DNA of 64,000 nt from Alphaproteobacteria bacterium (GTDB taxonomy: Bacteria; Pseudomonadota; Alphaproteobacteria; Caulobacterales; Parvularculaceae): contig JAUIMC010000003.1 in assembly GCA_030433215.1 (NCBI GenBank), positions 248,001-312,000 of the forward strand, read 5' to 3'. Below are positions 37,843 through 45,868 of this stretch, piece after piece (within the stretch, counting starts at the first letter, position 1; the number at the start of each line of letters is the position of its first letter). The notes under the pieces were generated by a model. That model searched no databases. It saw nothing but the letters and a program-made list of their open reading frames with translations, and had not been told where the DNA came from. The position numbers and the translations under genes were made by a program.

Positions 37843-39087
37843 ATGCTCAAACAATTTAGTCTTTTTCCCATCGTCCTGTCGCTTTGCAGCGCTGCAACGG
37901 CCGCAGCACAGAGCGCTCCTCAACCCGAGGAACGCCTGATTGTCGCCGGCGCGGTTCACAACATTCATTCGGAGATCCTTGGCGAAGACCGCCCCTACCG
38001 GGTGCGCCTGCCCAAATCTTATGACAGCTAGCGCATTGCGCCGCAGCTTTATCCGGTTCTCTATATTATCGACGGACAAAGCCAGTTTCTGCCGGCGGTC
38101 GGCGTGATCGACCATATGAGCACGGCGTTCTTGAACCTGCAGACGCCGGAAATGATTATCGTCGGCATCGACACCTCTGCGCCCCGCGGCGGCGACGGCC
38201 CCGGTCTCGACCGCACAAAAGATCTGACTCCCACAAACGCCCTCACCGACGTGCAAGGCAAAGCCGCACCCGACCAGAAGACCAGCGGCGGCGGTCCGGA
38301 CTTTCTGAAATTCATCGAGACCGAACTCATTCCCCATATTGACGAGACCTACCGCACCAGCGATGTGCGTCTTCTCGCCGGTCATTCCTATGGCGGGCTT
38401 TTCACGCTTTATTCTTTCGTGGCGGCCCCGTCCGCCTTCGCCTGCTATGTGGCGATCGATCCCAGCCTCTATTGGGATGAGGGCGTCATGATCGACCGCC
38501 TTGAAAAGCTGCTTGAAGATCGCAGCCACGCGCTTGATGCGCGTGTGTTCATCTCCATGGCGGGCATGAACACGACCGGCGTCCTCGACTATTCGAACAT
38601 GCTGCTGACCACCATGCGCTTCGCCGAAGTGCTGTCAAAAAGCGGCGCGCCGGGCCTTGAGGCAAAATTCCGCGCTTTTCCGGATGAGGTCCACAGCTCG
38701 GTCCCGCTGCTCAGCCTCTATTACGGCATGCTGCATTGCTATGACGGCCTGAAGCCGCCCATCGACGACATGATCGCCCGCGGCGCCGAAGCGGTTACAG
38801 AGCATTTCAGCGCCTATGAAGAGCGCGCCGGATCGCCCTTCCCGCCGCCGGAAAGCTATGTGAACCAGCTTGCCTGGATTCTCGCCATGCAGTTCTCCGA
38901 GCCGGACATGGCCGAAGAGCTGTTCCTTCTCAATATCGAAAATTATCCGGCCTCGTCTTACGCCCGAAGCAATCTCGGCGATTTCTATGCAGCGACCGAA
39001 CGCCCGAAGAAGGCGCGAAAGCGCTATGACGAAGCGCTGAAACTCGATCCGTCGAATAGCGTCGCGCGCAGCGGGCTGGCGAAATAA
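37843..39087 (+). pseudogene. secreted esterase (esterase D-like) with in-frame amber stop
   Basis: The reading frame encodes a signal peptide (ending TAAAQ), an alpha/beta esterase domain of the PF00756 type with GHSYGG as nucleophile elbow and a His in DEVHSS, and a C-terminal TPR-like tail. The frame is broken only by TAG at 38029-38031 (codon 63, after SYDS). On the far side, RIAPQLYPVLYIIDG continues the family's normal strand with no shift. The rest of the gene shows no decay. Possible explanations are a recent nonsense mutation, read-through, or a sequencing error. A shorter product from an internal ATG such as 38104 would lack the first strands. Confidence 0.82.
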
Positions 39088-39167
39088 TAATCACTTACGG
39101 AATTCCCTGTGACTTTGACCTATACCCGGATGACAGCCGCGCGCACAAATGGCGGCCTTCTCCCGGC

Positions 39168-40445
39168 ATGAGCGCTTCATCCAAACAGGACGCCGTGATC
39201 GTCATCGGCGGCGGCATTGCCGGCGTGTCGACTTTATACGAATTGTTGGCGCGCGGCATTCCCGCCAAACTTTACGAAGCGCGGGAAGGCGTGGCGCTTG
39301 AGACAAGTTTCGCCAATGGCGGCTTGCTGACGCCCTCCATGTCCGATCCCTGGAACGGCCCGGGCGTCTCAAAACAGCTCGCCGCCTCCGTGACCGATCC
39401 GAACTCGCCCATGAAGCTGCATATGAGCCGCCTGCCGGGACTGGCGCTATGGGGCTTTCAGTTCCTGCGCAACTCCTCGCCGGAGCGTCACAGGCGCGCC
39501 ACCCTCGCCAATTATCGGCTTGGCGCATTGTCGCTCGATCATGTCCGGCGCTTGAAAGAACAATTGCCGCTTTCCTTCGCAGAGAATTTTGCGGGCACCA
39601 TGAAAGTTTTCGACTCCCCCGAGGGAGAGGCGCACGCCATTGCCGTATCGAACCCGCTCCGGCCGGAAGGCATGCGCTATTCGGTTCTGTCCCCGGACGA
39701 AGCGGTCGCCATGGAGCCGCAGCTCGCCGACATCCGCAAGACGATCCATAGCGCCATCCACTATCCCGACGACGCCTGGGGCAATGCGCATCTCTTCGCG
39801 ACGCGTCTGGCGGAAGAAGCCGAAAAGCTAGGCGGGTGTTTCGTTGGCGACCGCACGGTTCGCGCGCTTGCGGCGGAGAAAGGCAAGCTGACAGGGATTC
39901 ACACGGAGGACGGCTTCGAGCCGGCGCGGCGTGTTGTGCTCGCCGCCGGCGCACGCTCGCCCCTGCTGGCAAAAACAGTCGGCGTCGCTTTGCCTATCAA
40001 GCCGGTCAAAGGATATTCGCTGACCTTTGACGGCCTGCCAACGGACGCGCTGCCGCGCATGCCCATTATTCATGACTCCATGCACGCGGGCATTACACCC
40101 ATTGGCGGCGCGCTGCGCATCGCCGGCACGGCGGAGCTCGCGGGTTATTCTACAACTTGTTCCTCTGCGCGAATTGACAATCTTCGGCGGCTTTTGCGGC
40201 GGATCTATCCATCCCTGTACAGCCAGACGGGCGATGCGCCGTCGACACCCTGGGCGGGGCTGCGCCCCACAAGCGCAGACGGCGTCGCTTTCATCGGCGA
40301 GACGAAAATCGAGGGCTTGTGGACGAATACAGGCCATGGCCATCTCGGCTGGACGCTCGCTGCGGGGTCGGCGCACCTTCTCGCCACGATGATGACCGGC
40401 GGCGCGCCCGATATCGATCCGGCGCCTTACGATCCGAAACGCTAA
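39168..40445 (+). CDS. FAD-dependent D-amino acid dehydrogenase-like oxidoreductase
   Basis: This is a 425-residue DAO/DadA-family flavoprotein. The FAD-binding VIVIGGGIAGVSTLYELLARG is at about residues 10-30, and ANGGLLTPSMSDPW near 50-63 matches the DadA-type flavin loop. The C-terminal FAD motif GHGHLGWTLAAGSA is near 396-409. It should oxidise a D-amino acid or related secondary amine and pass electrons to the respiratory chain. It lies between the broken esterase and a D-aminoacylase-like gene, with 36 bases to the latter, so a D-amino acid substrate is well supported. Confidence 0.88.
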   Translation: MSASSKQDAVIVIGGGIAGVSTLYELLARGIPAKLYEAREGVALETSFANGGLLTPSMSDPWNGPGVSKQLAASVTDPNSPMKLHMSRLPGLALWGFQFLRNSSPERHRRATLANYRLGALSLDHVRRLKEQLPLSFAENFAGTMKVFDSPEGEAHAIAVSNPLRPEGMRYSVLSPDEAVAMEPQLADIRKTIHSAIHYPDDAWGNAHLFATRLAEEAEKLGGCFVGDRTVRALAAEKGKLTGIHTEDGFEPARRVVLAAGARSPLLAKTVGVALPIKPVKGYSLTFDGLPTDALPRMPIIHDSMHAGITPIGGALRIAGTAELAGYSTTCSSARIDNLRRLLRRIYPSLYSQTGDAPSTPWAGLRPTSADGVAFIGETKIEGLWTNTGHGHLGWTLAAGSAHLLATMMTGGAPDIDPAPYDPKR

Positions 40446-40481
40446 AATGATGAAACAGGCGACAGCCAAGGGAGATATGTC

Positions 40482-41993
40482 ATGACTGCTAAAATGAATA
40501 CACTGCGAGGGTGGCGCGGCTTGTGCCTTTCCATCGTTGCAAGCCTGATGGCCAGCGCCGTTGCTGCGGCCGATTATGATCTGGTCATCGCAAATGGCCG
40601 CGTCATGGACCCCGAAACTGGTTTCGACGAAGTCGCCACCATCGGCGTTAAAAACGGGCGTATCGAAAAGATCACGAAAAAGGATCTGAAAGGAGAACGC
40701 CGGATCGACGCCAGCGATCTCGTGGTGGCCCCTGGCTTCATCGACCTTCACGCGCACGGACAGAACATAATTGCCCAAGGCCTGCAGGCGCGCGACGGCG
40801 TCACCACCGCGCTCGAACAGGAAATCGGCGTTTATCCCGTCAAAGAGTTTTATGAAGCTCGCGAAGGCAAATCGCGGCTCAATTTCGGCGCCAGCGTCAG
40901 CCATCAGGGCATCCGCATCAAGGTGAAAACCGGCAGGAGCGCCGGCCACACGCCCTCGGCGAGAAGCAGCGACACGGACCGGCTTCAGGATCTCGAACGC
41001 TGGGCCATGGCGCCGATGACCGAGGAAGAGCTTAAACAAGGCCTTGATCTCTACCGCGAGGAAGCCGCGGCGGGCGGGCTGGGGCTCGGCCTTGCCCATG
41101 AATATACGCCCGGCGCGGACCGCAAGGAAATCTATCGCTTCATGGAAACCGCCGCGGCGCTCAATCATCCGGTCTTCACGCATGTGCGGATGGCGCGCCA
41201 CCCGAACACCGGCGGGCTGTTTGAAATGATGCAGGAAGTCATCGCCAATGCGGCCGTTCACGGCGGCGCGCTTCATATCTGTCACGTCACGAGCAAGGGC
41301 CTTGGCGACACGGCGCTCATCCTCGAAGCCGTCGATGCGGCGCGCGAAAACGGACTCGACATTACGGCCGAAGCCTATCCCTATGCCGCCGGCAGCACCG
41401 GCATCGGCACGGCGCTCTTCAATGAAGGCTGGCAGGACCGCTGGAACGCCGATTACGGCGACGTGGAATGGCCGCCGACCGGCGAACGCCTGACCAAAGA
41501 GACCTTCGAAAGATACCGGCGCGAACAGCCCGGCGCAGATGTCGTCTTTCACATGATCCCCGAAGAGGCGATGAAGCAGGCCATCGCACATCCCGACGTC
41601 ATTATCGCGTCCGACGGCATGACCTTCGAGGGCGGCGTCGGACACCCGCGCGGCGCAGGCGCCTATGCGCGCGTCCTCGGCCGGTTTGTCAGGGAAGAAA
41701 AACTGCTGACCCTGATGGAAGCGCTCGCCAAGATGACGCTATTGCCGGCGAAACGCATGGAAGGCGTCGCTCCGGCCATGCGCCGCAAGGGCCGCCTTCA
41801 GGAAGGCATGGACGCCGACATCACCATCTTCGATCCCGAAACGGTGATCGACCGCGCCACCTACAAGGACTCCATGCAGCCCTCGCAAGGCGTTCTTTAC
41901 GTGCTCGTCGGCGGCGTGGAAGTGGTCACAAACGCGGCGCTCAATGAAGAGGCCTTTCCCGGAAAAGGAATAATGTCGTCAGATAAAAACTAA
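40482..41993 (+). CDS. amidohydrolase related to N-acyl-D-amino acid deacylase
   Basis: This is a 503-residue metal-dependent hydrolase with a signal peptide (ending SAVAAA), so it acts outside the cytoplasm. The first metal motif is GFIDLHAHG near residues 85-93. GVTTALEQEIG follows near 106, then THVR and HICHVTSKG near 230-275. The metal Asp is in IASDGMTFEGGVGHPRG near 377. The order and the GHPRG motif match the D-aminoacylase branch of amidohydrolases. It would release a D-amino acid for the neighbouring dehydrogenase; some relatives act on dihydroorotate-like or dipeptide substrates. Confidence 0.87.
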   Translation: MTAKMNTLRGWRGLCLSIVASLMASAVAAADYDLVIANGRVMDPETGFDEVATIGVKNGRIEKITKKDLKGERRIDASDLVVAPGFIDLHAHGQNIIAQGLQARDGVTTALEQEIGVYPVKEFYEAREGKSRLNFGASVSHQGIRIKVKTGRSAGHTPSARSSDTDRLQDLERWAMAPMTEEELKQGLDLYREEAAAGGLGLGLAHEYTPGADRKEIYRFMETAAALNHPVFTHVRMARHPNTGGLFEMMQEVIANAAVHGGALHICHVTSKGLGDTALILEAVDAARENGLDITAEAYPYAAGSTGIGTALFNEGWQDRWNADYGDVEWPPTGERLTKETFERYRREQPGADVVFHMIPEEAMKQAIAHPDVIIASDGMTFEGGVGHPRGAGAYARVLGRFVREEKLLTLMEALAKMTLLPAKRMEGVAPAMRRKGRLQEGMDADITIFDPETVIDRATYKDSMQPSQGVLYVLVGGVEVVTNAALNEEAFPGKGIMSSDKN

Positions 41994-42596
41994 AACGGCG
42001 CTATTGCCGGAATAGAGCTTCAATCTTCACAGACTGCCCCTAACGCTGTGTTGCGCAACAGAGAGAAACCAGCGCTCTGCAGACTTAACCGCCGAAAGCC
42101 TCGGCCTGAATGGCGGGCGGCGCACTCCTCAGCGACCCTGTTTTCAGAGAATTGGGAGACAACTCTTGCTTTTCGGGCTGCACCACGGGCGGAAACCTGT
42201 TGGGCCCCGCGCGAGAGCCCCCTTAAGGGCTTATCGCGGCGTGCGCGCGCCCTCGCGGCGTTTCCATAGAGACGGCATTCTCTGCGATTTGCGCTATCCA
42301 TGAACGGCAGCGCCGGAGGAAGGCCATCGCTTTCACCGGCTTGTGCGCTACAATCAGGGTGTGCGACCTGACGGCAAGACTATCATGACTTATGCACAGG
42401 CTCGCGAGGAGGCCGATGCGTGGTTCGCGCTGCAATTGCGCATTGGCGCAGCGGCGCCGTCGAAACCCTTTGGAACCAAACTTAGGTTGTACCCCAATCA
42501 TTTTGTCGTACAAAATCGAATCTTCTTTTTCGGTGATGACTTTCCAGCCGATGTCACACGTTAGACCTGCCGAGGCCGGATTCACTATGAGCCATA
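41994..42596. other. 603-base region without a clear gene, possible integrase remnant
   Basis: No full-length gene with normal codon use is found here. A 73-codon plus-strand frame at 42343-42564 contains PDGKTIMTYAQAREEADAWFA. This weakly resembles the N-terminal arm-binding segment of tyrosine integrases, but nothing follows it. The region has mixed base composition and ends just before a Rieske gene stop, so it may mark an old insertion point. Confidence 0.35.
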
Positions 42597-43643
42597 TCAA
42601 CTCTCTCCCTCCTCCCTGTCCATCATAGCTTGTAGCTTACGGCGGGCGCGCACGCCGCCAGCATCGCTAGCTATCATTAGTTCTTTCGGCTCATATCCGA
42701 TGGTCGTCAGCATCTTTTCGATTTCGCGAGTCGCCATAACGTCTTCCTCGATCACGGGACGAAGATATTCCCTGGCGCCGTCGAACTCCTCATCGCTCAT
42801 TGCGCCGCCCATGCCGAAAAAGTAATTCGTCGTATCGCGCTTGCCCGGCGTGACGGCATGGAAGACACGCAGCGCGGAAAGTTGTTCGCCGCCACGCGTC
42901 GGATGATCGTCCGGCATTTTTATTTCGTCGAGACCGGCGTGAAAGCCCGGAAAGTAAAAATCCATACCCGCAACGCGGTCCACTGGACCGTCATAGCCGT
43001 ATTGTCCTTGCTGACTCGGCGGGATAGGCGCATTTTTCATGTAACGCCGACTCTTGAACACATTTTCACGCTCTTCGCGCTGTTCCGGCGTAGACGCATT
43101 GTCATCCACGCCAATGCTCGTGCCGTGAAGATAGGCAAGATGCGTAAGATCCAGTAGATTGTCGTTCAACAGCTGGTAGCGCCCCTCTACTTCCAACGCA
43201 TAAAAGGGTTTGAATCGGAATGACGGATCACCGTAGCCGGACGCGTCGAGATCAGGCAGCAGCGCTTCATCGGCGTCTTGCGGGTCACCGGGCCAGATGA
43301 AGACCCACTCACCGCGTTCAGCGATGGGATATTTCTTGATGCGGTAGCTGCCTGGAACCTTTTGCTGAGAAGGAATATGCGTGCACTGGCCGTCCGCGCC
43401 GAACCTTATGCCATGATAGCCGCACTGGATCTCGTCGCCTTTGAGGCAGCCCTTGCCCAGCGGGAAATGCCGGTGCGGGCAGCGCCCGTCCAGCGCGACC
43501 GCCTCGCCCGCTTCGGTCCGGTACATCACAACGGGCTCGTTCAGAATCCACCGGGACAATAGCTCGCGCCTGAGCTCATGACTGAAGGCTGCGACATACC
43601 AACCATTGCGCGGCGCGAAACAACCCTCTTTGAACGGATACAC
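42597..43643 (-). CDS. Rieske non-haem iron oxygenase, VanA-like
   Basis: This is a 348-residue oxygenase alpha subunit. The Rieske 2Fe-2S ligands are CPH and CGYH at about residues 54-77. The mononuclear iron ligands lie in NDNLLDLTHLAYLH near 159-172. Length and layout match vanillate O-demethylase oxygenase-type enzymes that act alone as homotrimers. No reductase gene is adjacent; the electron partner must lie elsewhere. It is the last gene of the leftward operon, 42 bases after the fumarylacetoacetate-hydrolase-family gene. Confidence 0.9.
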   Translation of the reverse strand: MYPFKEGCFAPRNGWYVAAFSHELRRELLSRWILNEPVVMYRTEAGEAVALDGRCPHRHFPLGKGCLKGDEIQCGYHGIRFGADGQCTHIPSQQKVPGSYRIKKYPIAERGEWVFIWPGDPQDADEALLPDLDASGYGDPSFRFKPFYALEVEGRYQLLNDNLLDLTHLAYLHGTSIGVDDNASTPEQREERENVFKSRRYMKNAPIPPSQQGQYGYDGPVDRVAGMDFYFPGFHAGLDEIKMPDDHPTRGGEQLSALRVFHAVTPGKRDTTNYFFGMGGAMSDEEFDGAREYLRPVIEEDVMATREIEKMLTTIGYEPKELMIASDAGGVRARRKLQAMMDREEGES

Positions 43644-43685
43644 GGTCGCTCCTCCCTCGGGCTATGCGCTGCGGCTCTGTATTGT

Positions 43686-44651
43686 TTACGCCGCGCTGAA
43701 AACCTTTCGCGGATCAGGCGCGTCAATGCGGCGGACAGGCGTTTCCAGCCGGCCGAGCCCCTCGATCTCAATGACGATCCGCTCTCCGAACTCGTTTATA
43801 TTGCCGTAGGAGATGGGCCGGCGGTCTTCATCGGGATGCAGCGCCGTGCCGAGCGCGATGACGTCGCCGGGCAGAAGCGTCGCGTGCTTAGAAAGCCAGA
43901 AGATCACCTGCGGGATAGAGAAGTGATAGGCGCTGGTATTGTCGTCCATCAGGACGTCGTCATCGAGCCAGCACTGAACGCGCAAGGCCATGGGATCAGG
44001 CACGGCGCTTTTATGGACGATCGTCGGTCCGATGGGCGCAAACCCGTCCGCGCTTTTATAGCGCCCCTGATAAACCACATGTTCCGTCGTCGGCGTGAAA
44101 CCGCCCTTGCCATCAGGGATCGGGTATTCGGCGACGAAGCGGTCTTCCTTGCGCATTCCCACCGAGGTGATGTCGTTGAAGATCGTATAGCCGAACACAT
44201 GCTCCATGGCGTCTTCCATGGAGATGTTCTTTGCTTTCTTGCCGATAATCACGGCGAGTTCGGGTTCGGGATGAACCAAGCCGTAATGCGGGAAAAGCTC
44301 GACCGGGCGGCCATGGCCGTTGAGTGCTGAGGGAAATTTCGGAAAATAGACCGGAAAGTCCGGGCGGTACGTGAGCTGCGAGTCCGCGGCGGAATTGTTG
44401 AGCGCAATACACAGGATTTTCGAGGGATCAGGAATGGCGGGTGCCCACACGGCGTTATCCGCGTCGATCAGAGGCGCGCGGGCGTCTTCAGCGAACGCCT
44501 CAGCAGCGCTCAGCGCCGCATCGCCCATCTCGATGAACTGGCGCACGCTCGCAACTTCACGGCCCAGCGCCTGCAAGGGCGCAAAGCAGCCAGGTTCGGT
44601 TTCGAAAACGCCGAGCGTTTCTCCGTCAACGACAATTGATGCAAGTTTCAC
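43686..44651 (-). CDS. fumarylacetoacetate hydrolase-family protein
   Basis: This is a 321-residue FAH-fold enzyme. The metal ligands are visible in HPEPELAVIIGKK (two Glu, near residues 128-140) and the Asp in FNDITSVGMR. The conserved GDVIALGTA turn near 277 is also present. Family members hydrolyse acylpyruvates or hydrate/decarboxylate products of meta-cleavage. Its start overlaps the stop of the upstream Rieske gene by four bases, so a role in the same aromatic pathway is likely. Confidence 0.88.
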   Translation of the reverse strand: MKLASIVVDGETLGVFETEPGCFAPLQALGREVASVRQFIEMGDAALSAAEAFAEDARAPLIDADNAVWAPAIPDPSKILCIALNNSAADSQLTYRPDFPVYFPKFPSALNGHGRPVELFPHYGLVHPEPELAVIIGKKAKNISMEDAMEHVFGYTIFNDITSVGMRKEDRFVAEYPIPDGKGGFTPTTEHVVYQGRYKSADGFAPIGPTIVHKSAVPDPMALRVQCWLDDDVLMDDNTSAYHFSIPQVIFWLSKHATLLPGDVIALGTALHPDEDRRPISYGNINEFGERIVIEIEGLGRLETPVRRIDAPDPRKVFSAA

Positions 44652-45700
44652 TGGTCTTCCGCCCTGGCGCGCGCCGTTTCTTCGTCTCTCAACATTTTCT
44701 TGATCATGCGCCGCGCCTGAATGGCCGCCGCATCGCTCGGCAGAAGCACCGGATCGAGATCCCAGAAATCGCGCCCGCCCATGCGTTCCTGCACGGCGCG
44801 GATCATCGGCCGGTCTTCGTCCTGAAAGGCGCGCGTGGCGAACTCTTCCATGATCGCGCCGATCTCTTCATTGCCGCGATTGAAGTTGCGGAACATTTTC
44901 CAGAAATAATGCGACGTCTCTTCAGTTTCCGGCGTTATGATGTGAACCGTCGGCAGGGCGTTGCCTTCTTCGCGCTCGCCGCCTGTCGGCTTGACGCCCA
45001 CATCGAGAAAGAACGTCGCCGGCGCATCCCAGCGCATTTCGAGCCACGTATCCACATGAACATCGCCCGTCGCCGCGCCTGTCGCGGTCCAGATCGGCGG
45101 CGGCGGCGCATCATAGGTCGACAACAAGGAATAGATCCGCTCGCCGTCGCGACGCACATCGGTTTCCGTTCTGAGGCCTGGCGTCGGCGCCAGCGTGTCG
45201 GGATGGAGATAGGCGCCGTGGGTGAGATCGAGAAGATTATCGAGAATGAGGTCCCAGGCGAGCGGCATGTGCATCACATGGCCGTCGGAAAAATCATAAA
45301 CGTCGTCTTCATTCAGCCAATTATAATCGGGCACTTTGCGCTCATCGGCGAGCGCCGGATCGCCGAGCCACACCCAGATCAGCGTGTCCCGCTCCACCAC
45401 CGGATAAGCCTTGATCGACGCCGATTTCGGGATCGTTCCGTCGCCATGAGGGTTGTGGACACAGGCGCCGGCCTTGTCGAAACGCAAACCGTGATAGCCG
45501 CACTCGATCTCGCCATTGACAATATTGCCGCGATGCAGCGGCGCGAAACGGTGCGGACAGGTGTCGTTCAGCGCGACGATCTTGCCGTCGGTCCCGCGAT
45601 AAAGAAGAACCGGTTCCTTTGCAATCGTGCGCGCGAAAGGACGATCCGCGACTTCTGCGGACCAGGCGGCCGCATGCCAGACATTCTTCAGCATGGACAT
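44648..45700 (-). CDS. Rieske non-haem iron oxygenase, second copy
   Basis: This is a 350-residue oxygenase alpha subunit. The start at 45700 follows GGGAGG and begins MSMLKNVWHAA, as in VanA-type proteins. The Rieske ligands are CPH and CGYH near residues 47-70, and the iron site is in DNLLDLTHGAYLH near 152-164. It is clearly a separate paralogue of the 42597 enzyme, with a longer insertion before the C-terminus. It is the first gene of the operon and divergent from the extradiol dioxygenase fusion. Confidence 0.9.
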   Translation of the reverse strand: MSMLKNVWHAAAWSAEVADRPFARTIAKEPVLLYRGTDGKIVALNDTCPHRFAPLHRGNIVNGEIECGYHGLRFDKAGACVHNPHGDGTIPKSASIKAYPVVERDTLIWVWLGDPALADERKVPDYNWLNEDDVYDFSDGHVMHMPLAWDLILDNLLDLTHGAYLHPDTLAPTPGLRTETDVRRDGERIYSLLSTYDAPPPPIWTATGAATGDVHVDTWLEMRWDAPATFFLDVGVKPTGGEREEGNALPTVHIITPETEETSHYFWKMFRNFNRGNEEIGAIMEEFATRAFQDEDRPMIRAVQERMGGRDFWDLDPVLLPSDAAAIQARRMIKKMLRDEETARARAEDQ

Positions 45701-45774
45701 TATCCGTTCCTCCCATATGCGCGGCGAAGCGGACGCGCCCGAGGCGGTCAACCTGCTCTTTTGCGTCCAATCTT

Positions 45775-45794
45775 GTCAATTTTTTCAACTTGAC
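45775..45794. promoter_or_regulatory. candidate operator in the divergent Rieske/LigB promoter
   Basis: GTCAA and TTGAC are inverted around ten bases, and the nested TCAACTTGA at 45785-45793 is a perfect small palindrome. A further TTCAA repeat lies at 45801-45805. The site sits in the AT-rich gap between two divergent operons, where a regulator would be expected. Confidence 0.4.
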
Positions 45795-45868
45795 GCAATG
45801 TTCAATTTGGAATTAGCTACAAACCGGCGCGCAAAGTCAACACAAAAAGCGCGCCCGGAGGAGACCGA

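Noticed and set aside
39828-41645. A 605-codon open frame antisense to the D-amino acid dehydrogenase and amidohydrolase genes
   Set aside because: It has no recognisable family, no ribosome site, and covers two genes with clear motifs. Long antisense frames are common in high-GC DNA.
42343-42564. Calling a real integrase gene
   Set aside because: Only a short segment resembles an integrase N-terminus, and no catalytic domain with the Arg-His-Arg-Tyr residues follows.
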